Below are positions 17,696 to 26,733 of a DNA stretch of 64,000 nt, one piece after another (the first letter of the stretch is position 1; the number at the start of each line of letters is the position of its first letter). Origin of the DNA: Taklimakanibacter lacteus (GTDB lineage: Bacteria; Pseudomonadota; Alphaproteobacteria; Rhizobiales; Aestuariivirgaceae); NCBI GenBank assembly GCA_003576695.1, contig QOZQ01000012.1, positions 124,001 through 188,000 of the forward strand. The letters run 5' to 3'. The notes under the pieces are model-generated. The model was not told the origin of the DNA. It did not search any database and was given only the letters and a program-made list of their open reading frames with translations. A program made the translations under genes and the position numbers.

Positions 17696-18907
17696 TCACT
17701 CATGCCTCAGCGCGTCGATGGGATCGAGCCTTGCGGCGCGCCTCGCCGGGAAGAAGCCGAAGCCCAGGCCGATGGCGCCCGAGAACAGGAAGGCCAGCGT
17801 GATGATCGACAGGCTGGGGACGAAGGGGATGGTCATGAAATGCCCGGCTATGCCGGCGAGGCCGAGGCCCAGGATGATGCCGATGACGCCGCCCATCAGG
17901 GCCAGCACCAGGGCCTCTACGAGGAACTGGGTCAGCACCTGGAGCTCGAGCGCGCCAATGGCGAGGCGAATGCCGATCTCGCGGGTCCGCTCGGTGACCG
18001 ACACCAGCATGATGTTCATGATGCCGATGCCGCCGACGAGCAGGCTGACGCCGGCAACCGCGCTGAGCAGACCGGTGAGCAGCGTCGAGGTCGAGGTCAT
18101 GGTCGAGATGATCTGGCTCATGTCGCGCACCGTGAAGGTGTCGTCCTGGCCGGGCCCGATCCGCCGGATCTCGCGCAGGATCTGCTCGGTATTGGCGGTG
18201 ACGGCGGGAATATCGTCGCTCGTCGCCGCCGAGATGTAGATGGTGGGAATGCGGGTATTTCCGGCGAGGCGGCGCTGATAGGTGCGCAAAGGCACGACCA
18301 CGGTGTTGTCCTGGTCATTGCCGAAGGCGCCCTGGCCCTTGGGATCGAGCACGCCAATGATATCGCAGGACACATTGCCGATGCGCATCTTCTTGCCCAG
18401 CGGCTCGTCGGGCGCGAACAAAGCGTCGCTGACGCTCTTGCCGATCACGCAGACGGCGCTGCCGGAACGCACCTCGCCGTCGCTGAACGGGCGCCCTGCG
18501 GCGAAGGTCCAGTCCTGGGCGGTGAAGAACTGGGAATCGGTGCCGGTCACGGTCGTGGCATAGTTGAGCGAGCCATAGACCAGAGTCGCGGCGCGTGTGG
18601 TGGCGGGCGCAATGGCACGCACGCCGGTGAGCTCGTTGCGCAATTTCACGACGGTGCGGTCATCGAAGGAACGGTTGTCCTGGCCGGCGCCGCCCGGACC
18701 GAACATGCTGCGCCCGGGCTGCGCGATCAGGAGATTGCTGCCGAGCTTGGAGAGATCCTCGGTCACCTTTTGAGTGGTGCCGTCGCCGACGGTCACCATG
18801 GCGATGACCGCGGCAACGCCGATGACGATGCCGAGCAGCGTCAGGATCGAGCGCAGCACGTTGCGCCTGACCGACAATATCGCAAGCTTGAAGGCTTCCC
18901 ACAGCAT
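17696..18907 (-). CDS. MacB-like ABC transporter permease
   Basis: 403 residues. N-terminal membrane segment at about 22-42 (LTLLGIVIGVAAVIAMV), a large periplasmic MacB_PCD domain, then three C-terminal membrane segments (SLLVGGIGIMNIMLVSVTERTREIGIRLAIGA is the FtsX signature region, shown in parts). Unlike E. coli MacB the ATPase is a separate protein, encoded just upstream with an ATGA overlap. With the ATPase and the MacA-like adaptor it forms a tripartite-type exporter; substrate unknown. Confidence 0.9.
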   Translation of the reverse strand: MLWEAFKLAILSVRRNVLRSILTLLGIVIGVAAVIAMVTVGDGTTQKVTEDLSKLGSNLLIAQPGRSMFGPGGAGQDNRSFDDRTVVKLRNELTGVRAIAPATTRAATLVYGSLNYATTVTGTDSQFFTAQDWTFAAGRPFSDGEVRSGSAVCVIGKSVSDALFAPDEPLGKKMRIGNVSCDIIGVLDPKGQGAFGNDQDNTVVVPLRTYQRRLAGNTRIPTIYISAATSDDIPAVTANTEQILREIRRIGPGQDDTFTVRDMSQIISTMTSTSTLLTGLLSAVAGVSLLVGGIGIMNIMLVSVTERTREIGIRLAIGALELQVLTQFLVEALVLALMGGVIGIILGLGLAGIAGHFMTIPFVPSLSIITLAFLFSGAIGLGFGFFPARRAARLDPIDALRHE

Positions 18908-19608
18908 CAGGCGGCCTCACGCAACGTGTCGGATTCGATATGACCGTCGACGAAGCGGATGGTGCGGCAGGCGAAGGCCGCCATATCGGGCTCATGCGTC
19001 ACCATGATGACGGTGAGGCCGCGCTCGTCATTGAGGCGGGTCAGAAGCTCCATGATCTCATGGCTGCGGGCGGTGTCGAGATTGCCGGTCGGCTCGTCGG
19101 CGAGCAGCACCAGAGGATCGGTGACGATGGCGCGGGCAATGGCGACGCGCTGCTGCTGGCCGCCCGAGAGCTGCGCCGGCGTGTGATGCTCGCGGCCCTT
19201 CAGGCCGACGAGATGCAGGGCCTCGATAGCGCGCTCGCGCCGTTCAAGCCGGGGCGTGCCGCGATAGATAAGAGGCAACTCGATATTCTCGACCGCCGTG
19301 GTGCGGGCGAGGAGATTGTAGCCCTGGAACACGAAGCCGAGGAAATTGCGGCGCAGCAGAGCGCGCTCGTCGCGGCCGAGCGAGGTCACATCGGCGCCGG
19401 CAAAGAGATAGCGGCCGCCGGTCGGGGTGTCGAGGCAGCCCAGTATGTTCATGGCTGTCGACTTGCCGGAGCCCGAAGGGCCCATGATGGCGACAAACTC
19501 GCCGCGGCCGATGGCGAGATCGACGCCCGCCAGAGCGCGCACCAGTCCGGCGCCCTCGCCATAGAGCTTCTGCACGCGCTCGAAGGCGATGAAAGGGGCC
19601 GTGCTCAT
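18907..19608 (-). CDS. ABC transporter ATP-binding protein (MacB/LolD type)
   Basis: 233 residues. Walker A GPSGSGKST (about residues 42-50), Q-loop FVFQGYNLL, signature LSGGQQQRVAIARA, Walker B LLADEPTGNLD and H-loop VTHEP are all intact. Overlaps the adaptor gene upstream and the permease gene downstream by 4 bases each, so the three are translated together. Confidence 0.94.
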   Translation of the reverse strand: MSTAPFIAFERVQKLYGEGAGLVRALAGVDLAIGRGEFVAIMGPSGSGKSTAMNILGCLDTPTGGRYLFAGADVTSLGRDERALLRRNFLGFVFQGYNLLARTTAVENIELPLIYRGTPRLERRERAIEALHLVGLKGREHHTPAQLSGGQQQRVAIARAIVTDPLVLLADEPTGNLDTARSHEIMELLTRLNDERGLTVIMVTHEPDMAAFACRTIRFVDGHIESDTLREAA

Positions 19609-20882
19609 GAGCCGGACCGGCGCGACGCGGTGATCACCTCGTCATCCGTCGTCAGCTTGCCGCCGGTGATCTGCGTCAGCTTGCCGTCGCTCACGCCCGT
19701 GGTGACCTCGACTTCATGCGGCCGGCCATTTTCGAGAATCCAGACCGAGCGGCTATTCGCCTGGGTGTCGCGTTTCGGCGTGCCGCGCCCGCGCTGCGGC
19801 CGCGGGAAGAAGATGCGGCTCAGGTCGAAGCCGCTCTCGGTGCGCTGCTGCTGCGGCTGGTAGCGCAAGGCCGCATTGGGCACGGCGAGCGTATTGTCCA
19901 CCTTCTGGACGATGATCTGCGCCGTCGCCGTCATGCCGGGACGCAGCAGGAGATCGCCATTGTCGACCGTGAGCACCGCCTTGTAGGTGACGACGCCGTC
20001 GGTGGTGAGCGGCGAGAATTCGAGCGTCTCGATCCTGGCGGGGAAAGTCCTGCCCGGATAGGCATCGACGGTGAATTGCGCGTCCTGGCCCGCCTTCACC
20101 ATGCCGATATCCGCCTCATCGATATTGGCCTCGACCTGCATGCGCTTCAGGTCCTGCGCCAAAGTGAAGAGGACCGGCGCCTGAAAGGACGAGGCGACGG
20201 TCTGGCCGGGTTCGGCGGCGCGCTTCAGCACGATGCCGTCGACGGGCGAGAGGACGCTCGATTTGGCGATGTCGATCTCCTGCAGCGCGATGTCGGCCTT
20301 GGCCACCTCGATATCGGCCTCGGCGGCGGCAACGGTTGCCGCGGCGCTGTCGCGCGCGGCGAGCGCTGAATCGAGATCCTGGTTGGCGGCGAAGCCCTTC
20401 TTGCTCAGGGCGACCTGGCGCTCATAGGCGAGCCGGTTCTGCTGATAGGTGGCCCTGGCATTGAGGAGCTTGGCTTCGCTCGAGGCGAGCGAGGCCCTGG
20501 CCCGGCCGAGCTGGGCTTCCAGACGTTTGACGTCGAGGGCGGCCAGCACATCGCCTTTCTTCACGAGGCTGTTGGCGTCGACATTGACGGCGCGGATGAC
20601 GCCCGAGATCTCGCTCGACACATCGACCTGGGTGGTGGGCTGAATGGTGCCGGTCGCGGTCACGGTGACGGTGAGCGGGGATTGGACCACCGGGGTCGTG
20701 TCATAGGTCACGGCCTTGGCCGTGGCGCCCGATGAATAATACCAATAGCCGATGGCGCCCACCGCAAAGGCGGCGAGGAGGCCATAGACAAGGCGCTTCG
20801 TCCAGCGCCGGGCCTTGGCGCGGGGATCGAGACCCAAGGCCTGGGTGATCTCCTCAGGGCTGATCGGGGCCTGCATATTCAT
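19605..20882 (-). CDS. MacA-like periplasmic adaptor (HlyD/RND family)
   Basis: 425 residues. One N-terminal membrane anchor (about residues 30-50, LVYGLLAAFAVGAIGYWYY), then lipoyl and coiled-coil hairpin regions (LAALDVKRLEAQLGRARASL), and beta-barrel domain. First gene of the three-gene exporter unit. A Pro/Arg-rich insert near residue 355 (FFPRPQRGRGTPKRD) lies in the membrane-proximal part. No outer-membrane TolC partner is encoded nearby. Confidence 0.9.
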   Translation of the reverse strand: MNMQAPISPEEITQALGLDPRAKARRWTKRLVYGLLAAFAVGAIGYWYYSSGATAKAVTYDTTPVVQSPLTVTVTATGTIQPTTQVDVSSEISGVIRAVNVDANSLVKKGDVLAALDVKRLEAQLGRARASLASSEAKLLNARATYQQNRLAYERQVALSKKGFAANQDLDSALAARDSAAATVAAAEADIEVAKADIALQEIDIAKSSVLSPVDGIVLKRAAEPGQTVASSFQAPVLFTLAQDLKRMQVEANIDEADIGMVKAGQDAQFTVDAYPGRTFPARIETLEFSPLTTDGVVTYKAVLTVDNGDLLLRPGMTATAQIIVQKVDNTLAVPNAALRYQPQQQRTESGFDLSRIFFPRPQRGRGTPKRDTQANSRSVWILENGRPHEVEVTTGVSDGKLTQITGGKLTTDDEVITASRRSGS

Positions 20883-20920
20883 GGGGTTAACATCTCGTAA
20901 GGTTGACCGAAGTTCTTTCA

Positions 20921-21032
20921 GATCACGACCCCTTCAGATCGGATCGATCTGAAGAGATAAACGTGATCGGAATCATATGTTTAGCGCGTGATCGGACGGA
21001 AAACCGGTATCCACTTTTCCTGATCACGCGCT
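20921..21032. repeat. composite palindromic repeat, family E
   Basis: Two hairpins: CTTCAGATC/GATCTGAAG inside GATCACG...CGTGATC (20921-20968), then AGCGCGTGATC...GATCACGCGCT (20983-21032) with the ACCGGTATCCACTTTTCC core. Same composite, in opposite orientation, lies within the emrA coding region (23927-24042); single-hairpin relatives are at 28482-28527 and 63810-63851. Confidence 0.88.
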
Positions 21033-21104
21033 GTACGTAAGACGTCACTGCGTCGGAATTCCGGCGGTTCCCTTACTCCGCCGCATGAGGCGGGCGAGAG
21101 CCAA

Positions 21105-22664
21105 TCAGTGACTGCCACCGCCGGCTGGCGCGCCGCGCGGCACGGGCTTGCGGATGAAGGGCACCACCAGGACCATGGCCATGAAGACGAAGGCCAGGAC
21201 CAGGAAGACGTCGGAGAAGGCCATCACCAGGGATTCGCGGTGTGCCGTCTGCGTCATCATCTTGATGGCGGCGAGCTGACTGTCGCTGCCGAGGCTCGGG
21301 GTGAAGGCCTGGGTCATGGTCTGAAGCTGCTCGACCGCCGCCTGGCGTCCCCAGTTCACCGCCTCATGCAGCCTGGCGATGTGAAGGTCGGTGCGGTCGT
21401 TGAGCAGCGTCGTGATCAAAGCGAGGCCGACGGCGCCGCCCAGATTGCGCGTCAGGTTGAAGAGGCCGGAAGCATCCTTGATGAGCTGCGGCGGAAGTGT
21501 GCCGAGCGCCAGCATGGAAATGGGCACCATGGCGAGCATGAGGGCCACGCCGCGCATGGCCTGCGGGATGAACAACTCGACAAAGGCCCAGTCCTTGGTG
21601 ATCGGCACGAGCTCGAGACATGAAATGCCGAACAGGCCCATGCCGAAGCCGACGATCCAGCGCGCATCGAAGCGCTGGCCGAGCATGCCGGCGAAGGGTG
21701 CGGTGATCATCTGGAACATGCCGGTGACGAACATGGTCTCGCCGATCTGCAAGGAGTCGTAGCCACGGACCCGCGCGAGAAAGACCGGATAGAGATAGAC
21801 GAGGCCATAAAGGCCGACGCCGACGATGAAGGAGAAGAGGGAGCCGGTGGCGAAGTTGCGATCGCGAAAGGTCCTGAGATCGACGACCGGCTCCTCGGCG
21901 GTGAAAGCGCGCCAGAAGAACATCACGCAGCCCACCGCCGAGACGATGGCGAGATTGCGAACCGTCTCGTCCTGGAACCAGTCATATTGCGGGCCTTCCT
22001 CGAGCACATATTCGAGACCGCCCAGAAAGGCCGCCAGCGTGACGAGGCCGATATAGTCGAACTTGCGCAGGAGCTTCAGATCGGGCTTGTCGAAGTCGAT
22101 GAGGAAATAGGCGGCCGCCGTCACCGCGATGCCGGGGATGACATTGATCAGGAACAGCCAGTGCCAGGAGAAGAGGTTGGTGAGATAGCCGCCGACCGTC
22201 GGGCCGATGGTCGGCGCCATGGTGGCGATGAGGCCGACCACGGCCGAGATGGAACCGCGGCGCTGCGGCGGGAAGATGGTGAAGGCGGCGGCGAAGACGG
22301 ACGGGATCATGGCGCCGCCAATGAAGCCCTGCAGCGCCCGGTAGACCATCATCTGGTCGATGGATGTGGCGGTGGCGCAAAGCGCGCTGGTGACCGTGAA
22401 GCCGCCGGCGGCAATGGCGAAGAGATAGCGGGTGGAAAGTGCGCGGCTGAGGAAGCCGGACAGCGGGATCATCACCACTTCGGCGATGAGATAGGAGGTC
22501 TGCACCCAGGAGATCTCTGAGGCGCCGGCGGCGAGACCGGCCTGGATCTCGCTTAAGGAGGAGGAGACGATCTGGATGTCGAGGATCGCCATGAACATGC
22601 CGACGGCCATGGCGATGAAGGCGAAGAGACGCCGCCTCGGCATGACATCGGTTGCGGGTTGCAT
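21105..22664 (-). CDS. emrB: EmrB/QacA-type drug efflux MFS transporter (DHA2 family)
   Basis: 519 residues with about 14 membrane segments, the DHA2 pattern. Motif-like stretches: DIQIVSSSLSEIQ in helix 1, GFLSRALSTRY (loop 2-3, motif A), and IGPTVGGYL (motif C). Works with the EmrA-like adaptor encoded 11 bases upstream as a proton-driven exporter. Alternative start MPRRRLFAF eight codons in. Probably repressed by the TetR protein encoded divergently at 24326. Confidence 0.9.
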   Translation of the reverse strand: MQPATDVMPRRRLFAFIAMAVGMFMAILDIQIVSSSLSEIQAGLAAGASEISWVQTSYLIAEVVMIPLSGFLSRALSTRYLFAIAAGGFTVTSALCATATSIDQMMVYRALQGFIGGAMIPSVFAAAFTIFPPQRRGSISAVVGLIATMAPTIGPTVGGYLTNLFSWHWLFLINVIPGIAVTAAAYFLIDFDKPDLKLLRKFDYIGLVTLAAFLGGLEYVLEEGPQYDWFQDETVRNLAIVSAVGCVMFFWRAFTAEEPVVDLRTFRDRNFATGSLFSFIVGVGLYGLVYLYPVFLARVRGYDSLQIGETMFVTGMFQMITAPFAGMLGQRFDARWIVGFGMGLFGISCLELVPITKDWAFVELFIPQAMRGVALMLAMVPISMLALGTLPPQLIKDASGLFNLTRNLGGAVGLALITTLLNDRTDLHIARLHEAVNWGRQAAVEQLQTMTQAFTPSLGSDSQLAAIKMMTQTAHRESLVMAFSDVFLVLAFVFMAMVLVVPFIRKPVPRGAPAGGGSH

Positions 22665-22675
22665 GGCATCCTCGC

Positions 22676-24058
22676 TCAGTCGCCGGCGGCGAGCTTCTTC
22701 GAGCCGTTATCGCCAAAGTCCGCGACCTTGGCGGGATGTGCACCGGTCCGGCTGTCGATCGAGACGACGACCGACATGCCGGGCCGCAGCAGGCCTTCGG
22801 CCGCGACCCTGGCGGGAACGGCGATGCGCACCGCCACGCGCTGCGTGACCTTGGTGAAGTTTCCGGTGGCGTTGTCGGGCGGCAACAGGCTGAACACGGC
22901 GCCGGAAGCGGGGGCTATGCTTTCGACCGTGCCGGTCACCGGCTTGTCGTCATAGGCATCGACCGCGATCTCGGCGGTGGCGCCGACCTGGATGTCGGAG
23001 AGCTGCGTCTCCTTGTAATTGGCATCGACATAGACATTCGACAAAGGCACCAGCGCCAAGAGGCGCTGGCCGGGCGACACATACTGCCCGGACTGCACCG
23101 CGCGATTGCCGATGACGCCGTCAAAGGGAGCGCGGATCACGGTGCGGTCGAGATCGAGCTTCTTCTGGTCGAGGGTGTTGCGGTCCTGGTCGAGGGCGCG
23201 TTCGGCCTCGACACGCTGGGCCTGGAGAACGGCGACATTGGCTTGCGCCGAAGTCAGGCCGGCCTTGGCCGTCTCGAGCGAGGCTTCGGCCTTCTCCTGC
23301 TTGGCATTGGCCTGTTCCAGCGCCTGGGAGCTCACGAAATCGCTCTGCTTCAGGCGCTGGGCGCGCTTCAGGTCGGCGATCGCGAGATCGAGATCGGCCT
23401 GGGCCGAGCTGATCGTCGCCTGGGCCTGGGTCACGGATGTCTTTGCGGCGTCGATCTGGCGGTCGATGCGATCGATGGCGGCGGTCTGCGAGGCGATCTG
23501 CGACTCGGCCGCGGCGACGGCGAGACGCTCGTCCGAATCATCGAGCGTCACCAGCGCATCGCCGGCACGAACCGACTTGTTCGTCTCGGCCAGGACAGTA
23601 GTGACATAGCCTGCGATGCGGGGCGAGATGGTGGTGAAATCGGCGCCCACATAGGCGTCATCGGTCGACACCAGGAAGCGGCCCGTCGTCCACCACTGAT
23701 AGCCGTACCAGGAGCCGGCGGTGGTCACGAGGAGGGCCGCCAGGAAGAGGCCCAGCCTCCGCCCGCCTTTGCGTCTGGCGGGCGGAGGAGGGGTCGCGGG
23801 CTTCTGGGGTGCCAGAACGGGAGCCGGGGTTGCTTCCGCGGGGCCAGTCTTCGGCCGGTCAGGGGATTCGGCCGTTTCCCGCAACAGAACGGGGGTAGGC
23901 GCCGGAACCGCCTTCTCCGGCTGCAATGGAGTGGGACGCGAAAAAGCGGATACCGGCTTTTCGCGGAAGTCCCGCTCCAAAACATTGGAATCGATCACGC
24001 TTACGGGTTTGGCTCGCTCGGAGCCAAACCCGTCATGATCTGGGGCGATCTCATTCAT
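22676..24058 (-). CDS. emrA: EmrA-like membrane fusion protein with repeat-derived N-terminus
   Basis: 460 residues. HlyD-family adaptor: a Pro-rich cytoplasmic head, one membrane segment at about 97-117 (LGLFLAALLVTTAGSWYGYQ), then biotinyl-lipoyl half (STDDAYVGADFTTISPRIAG), a long coiled coil rich in Ala/Gln, and the second half-motif (APFDGVIGNRAVQSGQYV). The ATG at 24058 has GGAG seven bases upstream. Residues about 6-43 are encoded by a dispersed palindromic repeat (23927-24042), and no other in-frame Met is available before the membrane segment, so the repeat is probably translated. Confidence 0.88.
   Translation of the reverse strand: MNEIAPDHDGFGSERAKPVSVIDSNVLERDFREKPVSAFSRPTPLQPEKAVPAPTPVLLRETAESPDRPKTGPAEATPAPVLAPQKPATPPPPARRKGGRRLGLFLAALLVTTAGSWYGYQWWTTGRFLVSTDDAYVGADFTTISPRIAGYVTTVLAETNKSVRAGDALVTLDDSDERLAVAAAESQIASQTAAIDRIDRQIDAAKTSVTQAQATISSAQADLDLAIADLKRAQRLKQSDFVSSQALEQANAKQEKAEASLETAKAGLTSAQANVAVLQAQRVEAERALDQDRNTLDQKKLDLDRTVIRAPFDGVIGNRAVQSGQYVSPGQRLLALVPLSNVYVDANYKETQLSDIQVGATAEIAVDAYDDKPVTGTVESIAPASGAVFSLLPPDNATGNFTKVTQRVAVRIAVPARVAAEGLLRPGMSVVVSIDSRTGAHPAKVADFGDNGSKKLAAGD
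23927..24042. repeat. composite palindromic repeat, family E, inside emrA
   Basis: First hairpin about 23929-23977 (arms GAGTGGGACGCG and its near-inverse CCGCTC end, core GGATACCGGCTTTT); second hairpin 24004-24033 with perfect 13-base arms ACGGGTTTGGCTC / GAGCCAAACCCGT. Spacing and core match the copy at 20921-21032 read in reverse. Confidence 0.88.
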
Positions 24059-24085
24059 AAGGGTCTCCGGATCGGAGCTGGACGT

Positions 24086-24104
24086 TGACCGAACAGTTCG
24101 GTCA
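24086..24104. promoter_or_regulatory. TetR-type operator palindrome 1
   Basis: TGACCGAACAGTTCGGTCA, a perfect 9-1-9 inverted repeat between the divergent emrA and tetR genes. A near-identical core recurs at 24150-24164, 64 bases away (about six helical turns). Confidence 0.85.
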
Positions 24105-24149
24105 GCGACTGCTTGAAATAGGCCTGGGCTCGTCCTAAATCAAGATCGA

Positions 24150-24164
24150 ACCGAACGGTTCGGT
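24150..24164. promoter_or_regulatory. TetR-type operator palindrome 2
   Basis: ACCGAACGGTTCGGT, a 7-1-7 inverted repeat with the same half-site ACCGAAC as palindrome 1. Likely bound by the adjacent TetR-family protein. Confidence 0.85.
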
Positions 24165-24262
24165 CAAAATTTAATGTTGCCGGTGACTTCCGTTAGGGTG
24201 GTTTGTGGTATTCTCGACTTGGGAATCGTCAGCGGGACTGAACTGCCGGGTTCGAGCGTAAT

Positions 24263-24281
24263 GTTAGGATTATATCCTAAC
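24263..24281. promoter_or_regulatory. AT-rich palindrome upstream of tetR
   Basis: GTTAGGATTATATCCTAAC, perfect 8-base arms with a 3-base centre, 45 bases before the tetR start. Its sequence is unrelated to the two ACCGAAC operators, so it may bind a second regulator or overlap the tetR promoter. Confidence 0.7.
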
Positions 24282-24325
24282 CCGTTGAGGTTGAATGCTT
24301 TTGCGGCGTGAGGTGGAAGCCGCCG

Positions 24326-24985
24326 ATGGAGAAATACGTGACGCTGGTAGATGAAGAGAGGCCACCGCCATTCGATCTGGCCCCCGGCCAGGATCTCAAG
24401 AAATACCACCAGATCCTCGAAGGCGCGCGCAAAGTGTTCCTTGCCAAAGGCTTCGACGGCGCCAGCATGAACGACATCGCCAAGGTGGCAGGGGTGTCGA
24501 AAGGCACCCTCTATGTCTATTTCGAAAGCAAGGAGCGGCTGTTCGTCGATCTGATCGCCGAGGAGAAGCGCGCCGATCTGTGGCCGGTCATCTCGCTCGA
24601 CCACAATGACCACGATATCGAGGCGGTGCTCAACCGCTTCGGCCAGGAATTCCTCGGGCTGCTGACCCGGCCCTATTACATCAAGGCGATGCGCACCGTG
24701 TTCTCGATCGTCGAGCGCATGCCCGAGATCGGCGCCGACTACTATGCGCGGGGCCCGCAAATCTGCCTGGAGAAGCTCGCCGCCTATCTCGAAGCGCAAG
24801 TGCAGGCCGGCAAGGTCGAGATCGAGGACTGCGGGCTTGCCGCCCAGCAATTCATGGACCTGTCGCAGGCGGGCTCGCTGCGCCGGCTCCTGTTCAATGC
24901 CGCGCCGACGCCGAGCGAGGCCGAGATCGCAAGCCAGGTGGCGCGCGCGGTGACTTTCTTTCTGAAGGTCTACAAGCCGAGTTAA
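24326..24985 (+). CDS. TetR/AcrR family transcriptional regulator
   Basis: 219 residues from ATG 24326 (MEKYVTLVDEE), with GAGGTGG upstream; a GTG at 24308 would add six residues. The DNA-binding helix-turn-helix is clear at about residues 27-70 (KVFLAKGFDGASMNDIAKVAG, then SKGTLYVYFESKERLF). The C-terminal ligand domain resembles AcrR-C types. Divergent from the EmrAB-like pump with two matching palindromes between, so it most likely represses the pump and itself, released by a transported compound. Convergent with the next gene, overlapping by 4 bases. Confidence 0.9.
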   Translation: MEKYVTLVDEERPPPFDLAPGQDLKKYHQILEGARKVFLAKGFDGASMNDIAKVAGVSKGTLYVYFESKERLFVDLIAEEKRADLWPVISLDHNDHDIEAVLNRFGQEFLGLLTRPYYIKAMRTVFSIVERMPEIGADYYARGPQICLEKLAAYLEAQVQAGKVEIEDCGLAAQQFMDLSQAGSLRRLLFNAAPTPSEAEIASQVARAVTFFLKVYKPS

Positions 24986-26637
24986 GCCACCGCCTGCAGC
25001 CGGCAGAAGCACGAGGCCTTGACCGGCACATCGGCGCGGGCGACCGCGATATCGAGCGACTTCTTGATGATCACGGCCTCGTCCGACTTGCCCAGTTTCA
25101 CCAGGCATTCGTGGAAGCCATGCAGGCTCCATACATTGTTCGGGTGCTGGCAGGCGCGGCGCAAAGTGTGGTCGAGGCCGAGATCGGCGCGATAGACCGC
25201 TTCGGCCTCGGCGACCTTGCCCTGCTCGAGGAGCAGCGCGCCCAGCGCATGGCGGGTCGGCTGCATCCAGCCCCAGGGCTCGTCATAGGGCAGATTGTCG
25301 TCAAGCTCGACCGAGCGGCGCAGATGCGCAAAGGCCTCATCGTGCCGGCCCTGGCGATAGGCGATCTCGCCTTTCATCATCTCGGCGGCGATCGCCAGAA
25401 TATCGAGACAGGTGTTGTTGAAGAGATAGCGGGTGGGCGGCACTTTCGCGACAGCGGCATGAAAGCTCTCCGCCTCCTTCTCCGCCGCCGGCACATTGCC
25501 TGAGGCCGCGAACGCCACCGCTTTGGCATAGTGGATCATCGCCGTCGTCACGCAATAGAGATCGCGATTGGCGGGCAGCTTCTCGGCAATGATCTCATGC
25601 CATTTGCCGAAGCGGATCAGCACATGCATCTTCATCGGCACGAAGCTCTCGAGCCAGTCGGCCATGGGCGGCGACTCGATGGTGAGGAGATCCTCGGTCA
25701 GGGTCGCGGCCATTTCCTCGGCCGCCGCCAGCGCCGGCGCATACTGGCCAAGGAACATCGCGCCATAGAGCTTGAAATGATAATCGTGGCAGCGATAGAG
25801 CGAATAGAAATTAGGCGCCCCTTCCTTCGCCAGATATTTGCGGTCGGCCTTGATGGCGCGGTCGTTCCACTCGACAACGTTGAGATAGTCGCCGCACAGC
25901 ACGTCGATATGGGTCGGCATATGGAGGAGGTGGCCGGCATCGGGCACAAGCTGGCGCAATCGGTCGCCGGCCTTCAAAGCGCGCTCTGGGAAGGGCGACA
26001 TCTCCATCAGATGGATATACATATGGAGCAGGCCCGGATGGTCATTGCCGCCGGCAAGCGTCATGGATTTCTCCAGAACAGCGATGGCTTCCAGCGTATC
26101 GGCTCCCTCGGCGGGCTTGCCGGTCTCGATGTTCCAGAGCTGCCAGGGGGTGCGGTTCATGATCGCCTCGGCGAAGAGGGCGGCGACATCGAGATCGTCC
26201 GGAAAGCTGCGATAGGCATTGCGCATGGCCGCGGCATAGTCATCGTTCCAGATCGGCGTCACCTGGCCCGGCTCATTCGAGGGATAGCGCAGCGCCAGAG
26301 GTTCGATGAGCCTGCGCTCCACGGCGCTTGCTCTGTCCTTGAGCCTCAGCGCCTCTGCGGTCGCCTTGTGAGCCGTGGCCAGCGAGCGCTCGAGATCGAC
26401 CGTGTCGAAAGCCTTCCACTGCTTGTTGTAATTGGGACCCGCCGCATAGGCGATGCCCCACCAGGCCATGGCGCATTGCGGATCGGCCTTGGCCGCCTTC
26501 TCGAAGCAGCGCACCGCCTCGTCGTGATTATAGCCATAGCACCAGGCAAGGCCGCGATCGAACCAGGTCTGCGCGACAGGCGATGACGTCGTGACCGGCC
26601 GGCTATAGTTTCCAAGATCAAAGGGATAATCGCTCAT
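24982..26637 (-). CDS. tetratricopeptide repeat protein, conserved, function unknown
   Basis: 551 residues from the ATG at 26637 (MSDYPFDLGNYSRPV). The frame stays open up to 27339, but that part runs against the divergent epimerase gene and is not coding. TPR-like helices occur at both ends (AQTWFDRGLAWCYGYNHDEAVRCFEKA near residue 25 and the C-terminal RHALGALLLEQGKVAEAEAVYRADL). A His-rich middle (HPGLLHMYIHLMEMS, GHLLHMPTHIDVLCGDY) could bind a metal. No signal peptide. Widely found in proteobacteria but without an assigned role as far as I know. Confidence 0.85.
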   Translation of the reverse strand: MSDYPFDLGNYSRPVTTSSPVAQTWFDRGLAWCYGYNHDEAVRCFEKAAKADPQCAMAWWGIAYAAGPNYNKQWKAFDTVDLERSLATAHKATAEALRLKDRASAVERRLIEPLALRYPSNEPGQVTPIWNDDYAAAMRNAYRSFPDDLDVAALFAEAIMNRTPWQLWNIETGKPAEGADTLEAIAVLEKSMTLAGGNDHPGLLHMYIHLMEMSPFPERALKAGDRLRQLVPDAGHLLHMPTHIDVLCGDYLNVVEWNDRAIKADRKYLAKEGAPNFYSLYRCHDYHFKLYGAMFLGQYAPALAAAEEMAATLTEDLLTIESPPMADWLESFVPMKMHVLIRFGKWHEIIAEKLPANRDLYCVTTAMIHYAKAVAFAASGNVPAAEKEAESFHAAVAKVPPTRYLFNNTCLDILAIAAEMMKGEIAYRQGRHDEAFAHLRRSVELDDNLPYDEPWGWMQPTRHALGALLLEQGKVAEAEAVYRADLGLDHTLRRACQHPNNVWSLHGFHECLVKLGKSDEAVIIKKSLDIAVARADVPVKASCFCRLQAVA

Positions 26638-26733
26638 CTCAACCTCACCGCTTGTCCGGCTGCCATCGTCGGGGCTCTGCGAATCATCGTCAATCCCCCT
26701 ACGATGATGCCCGCTGAATTTCGAGGTTGATCC

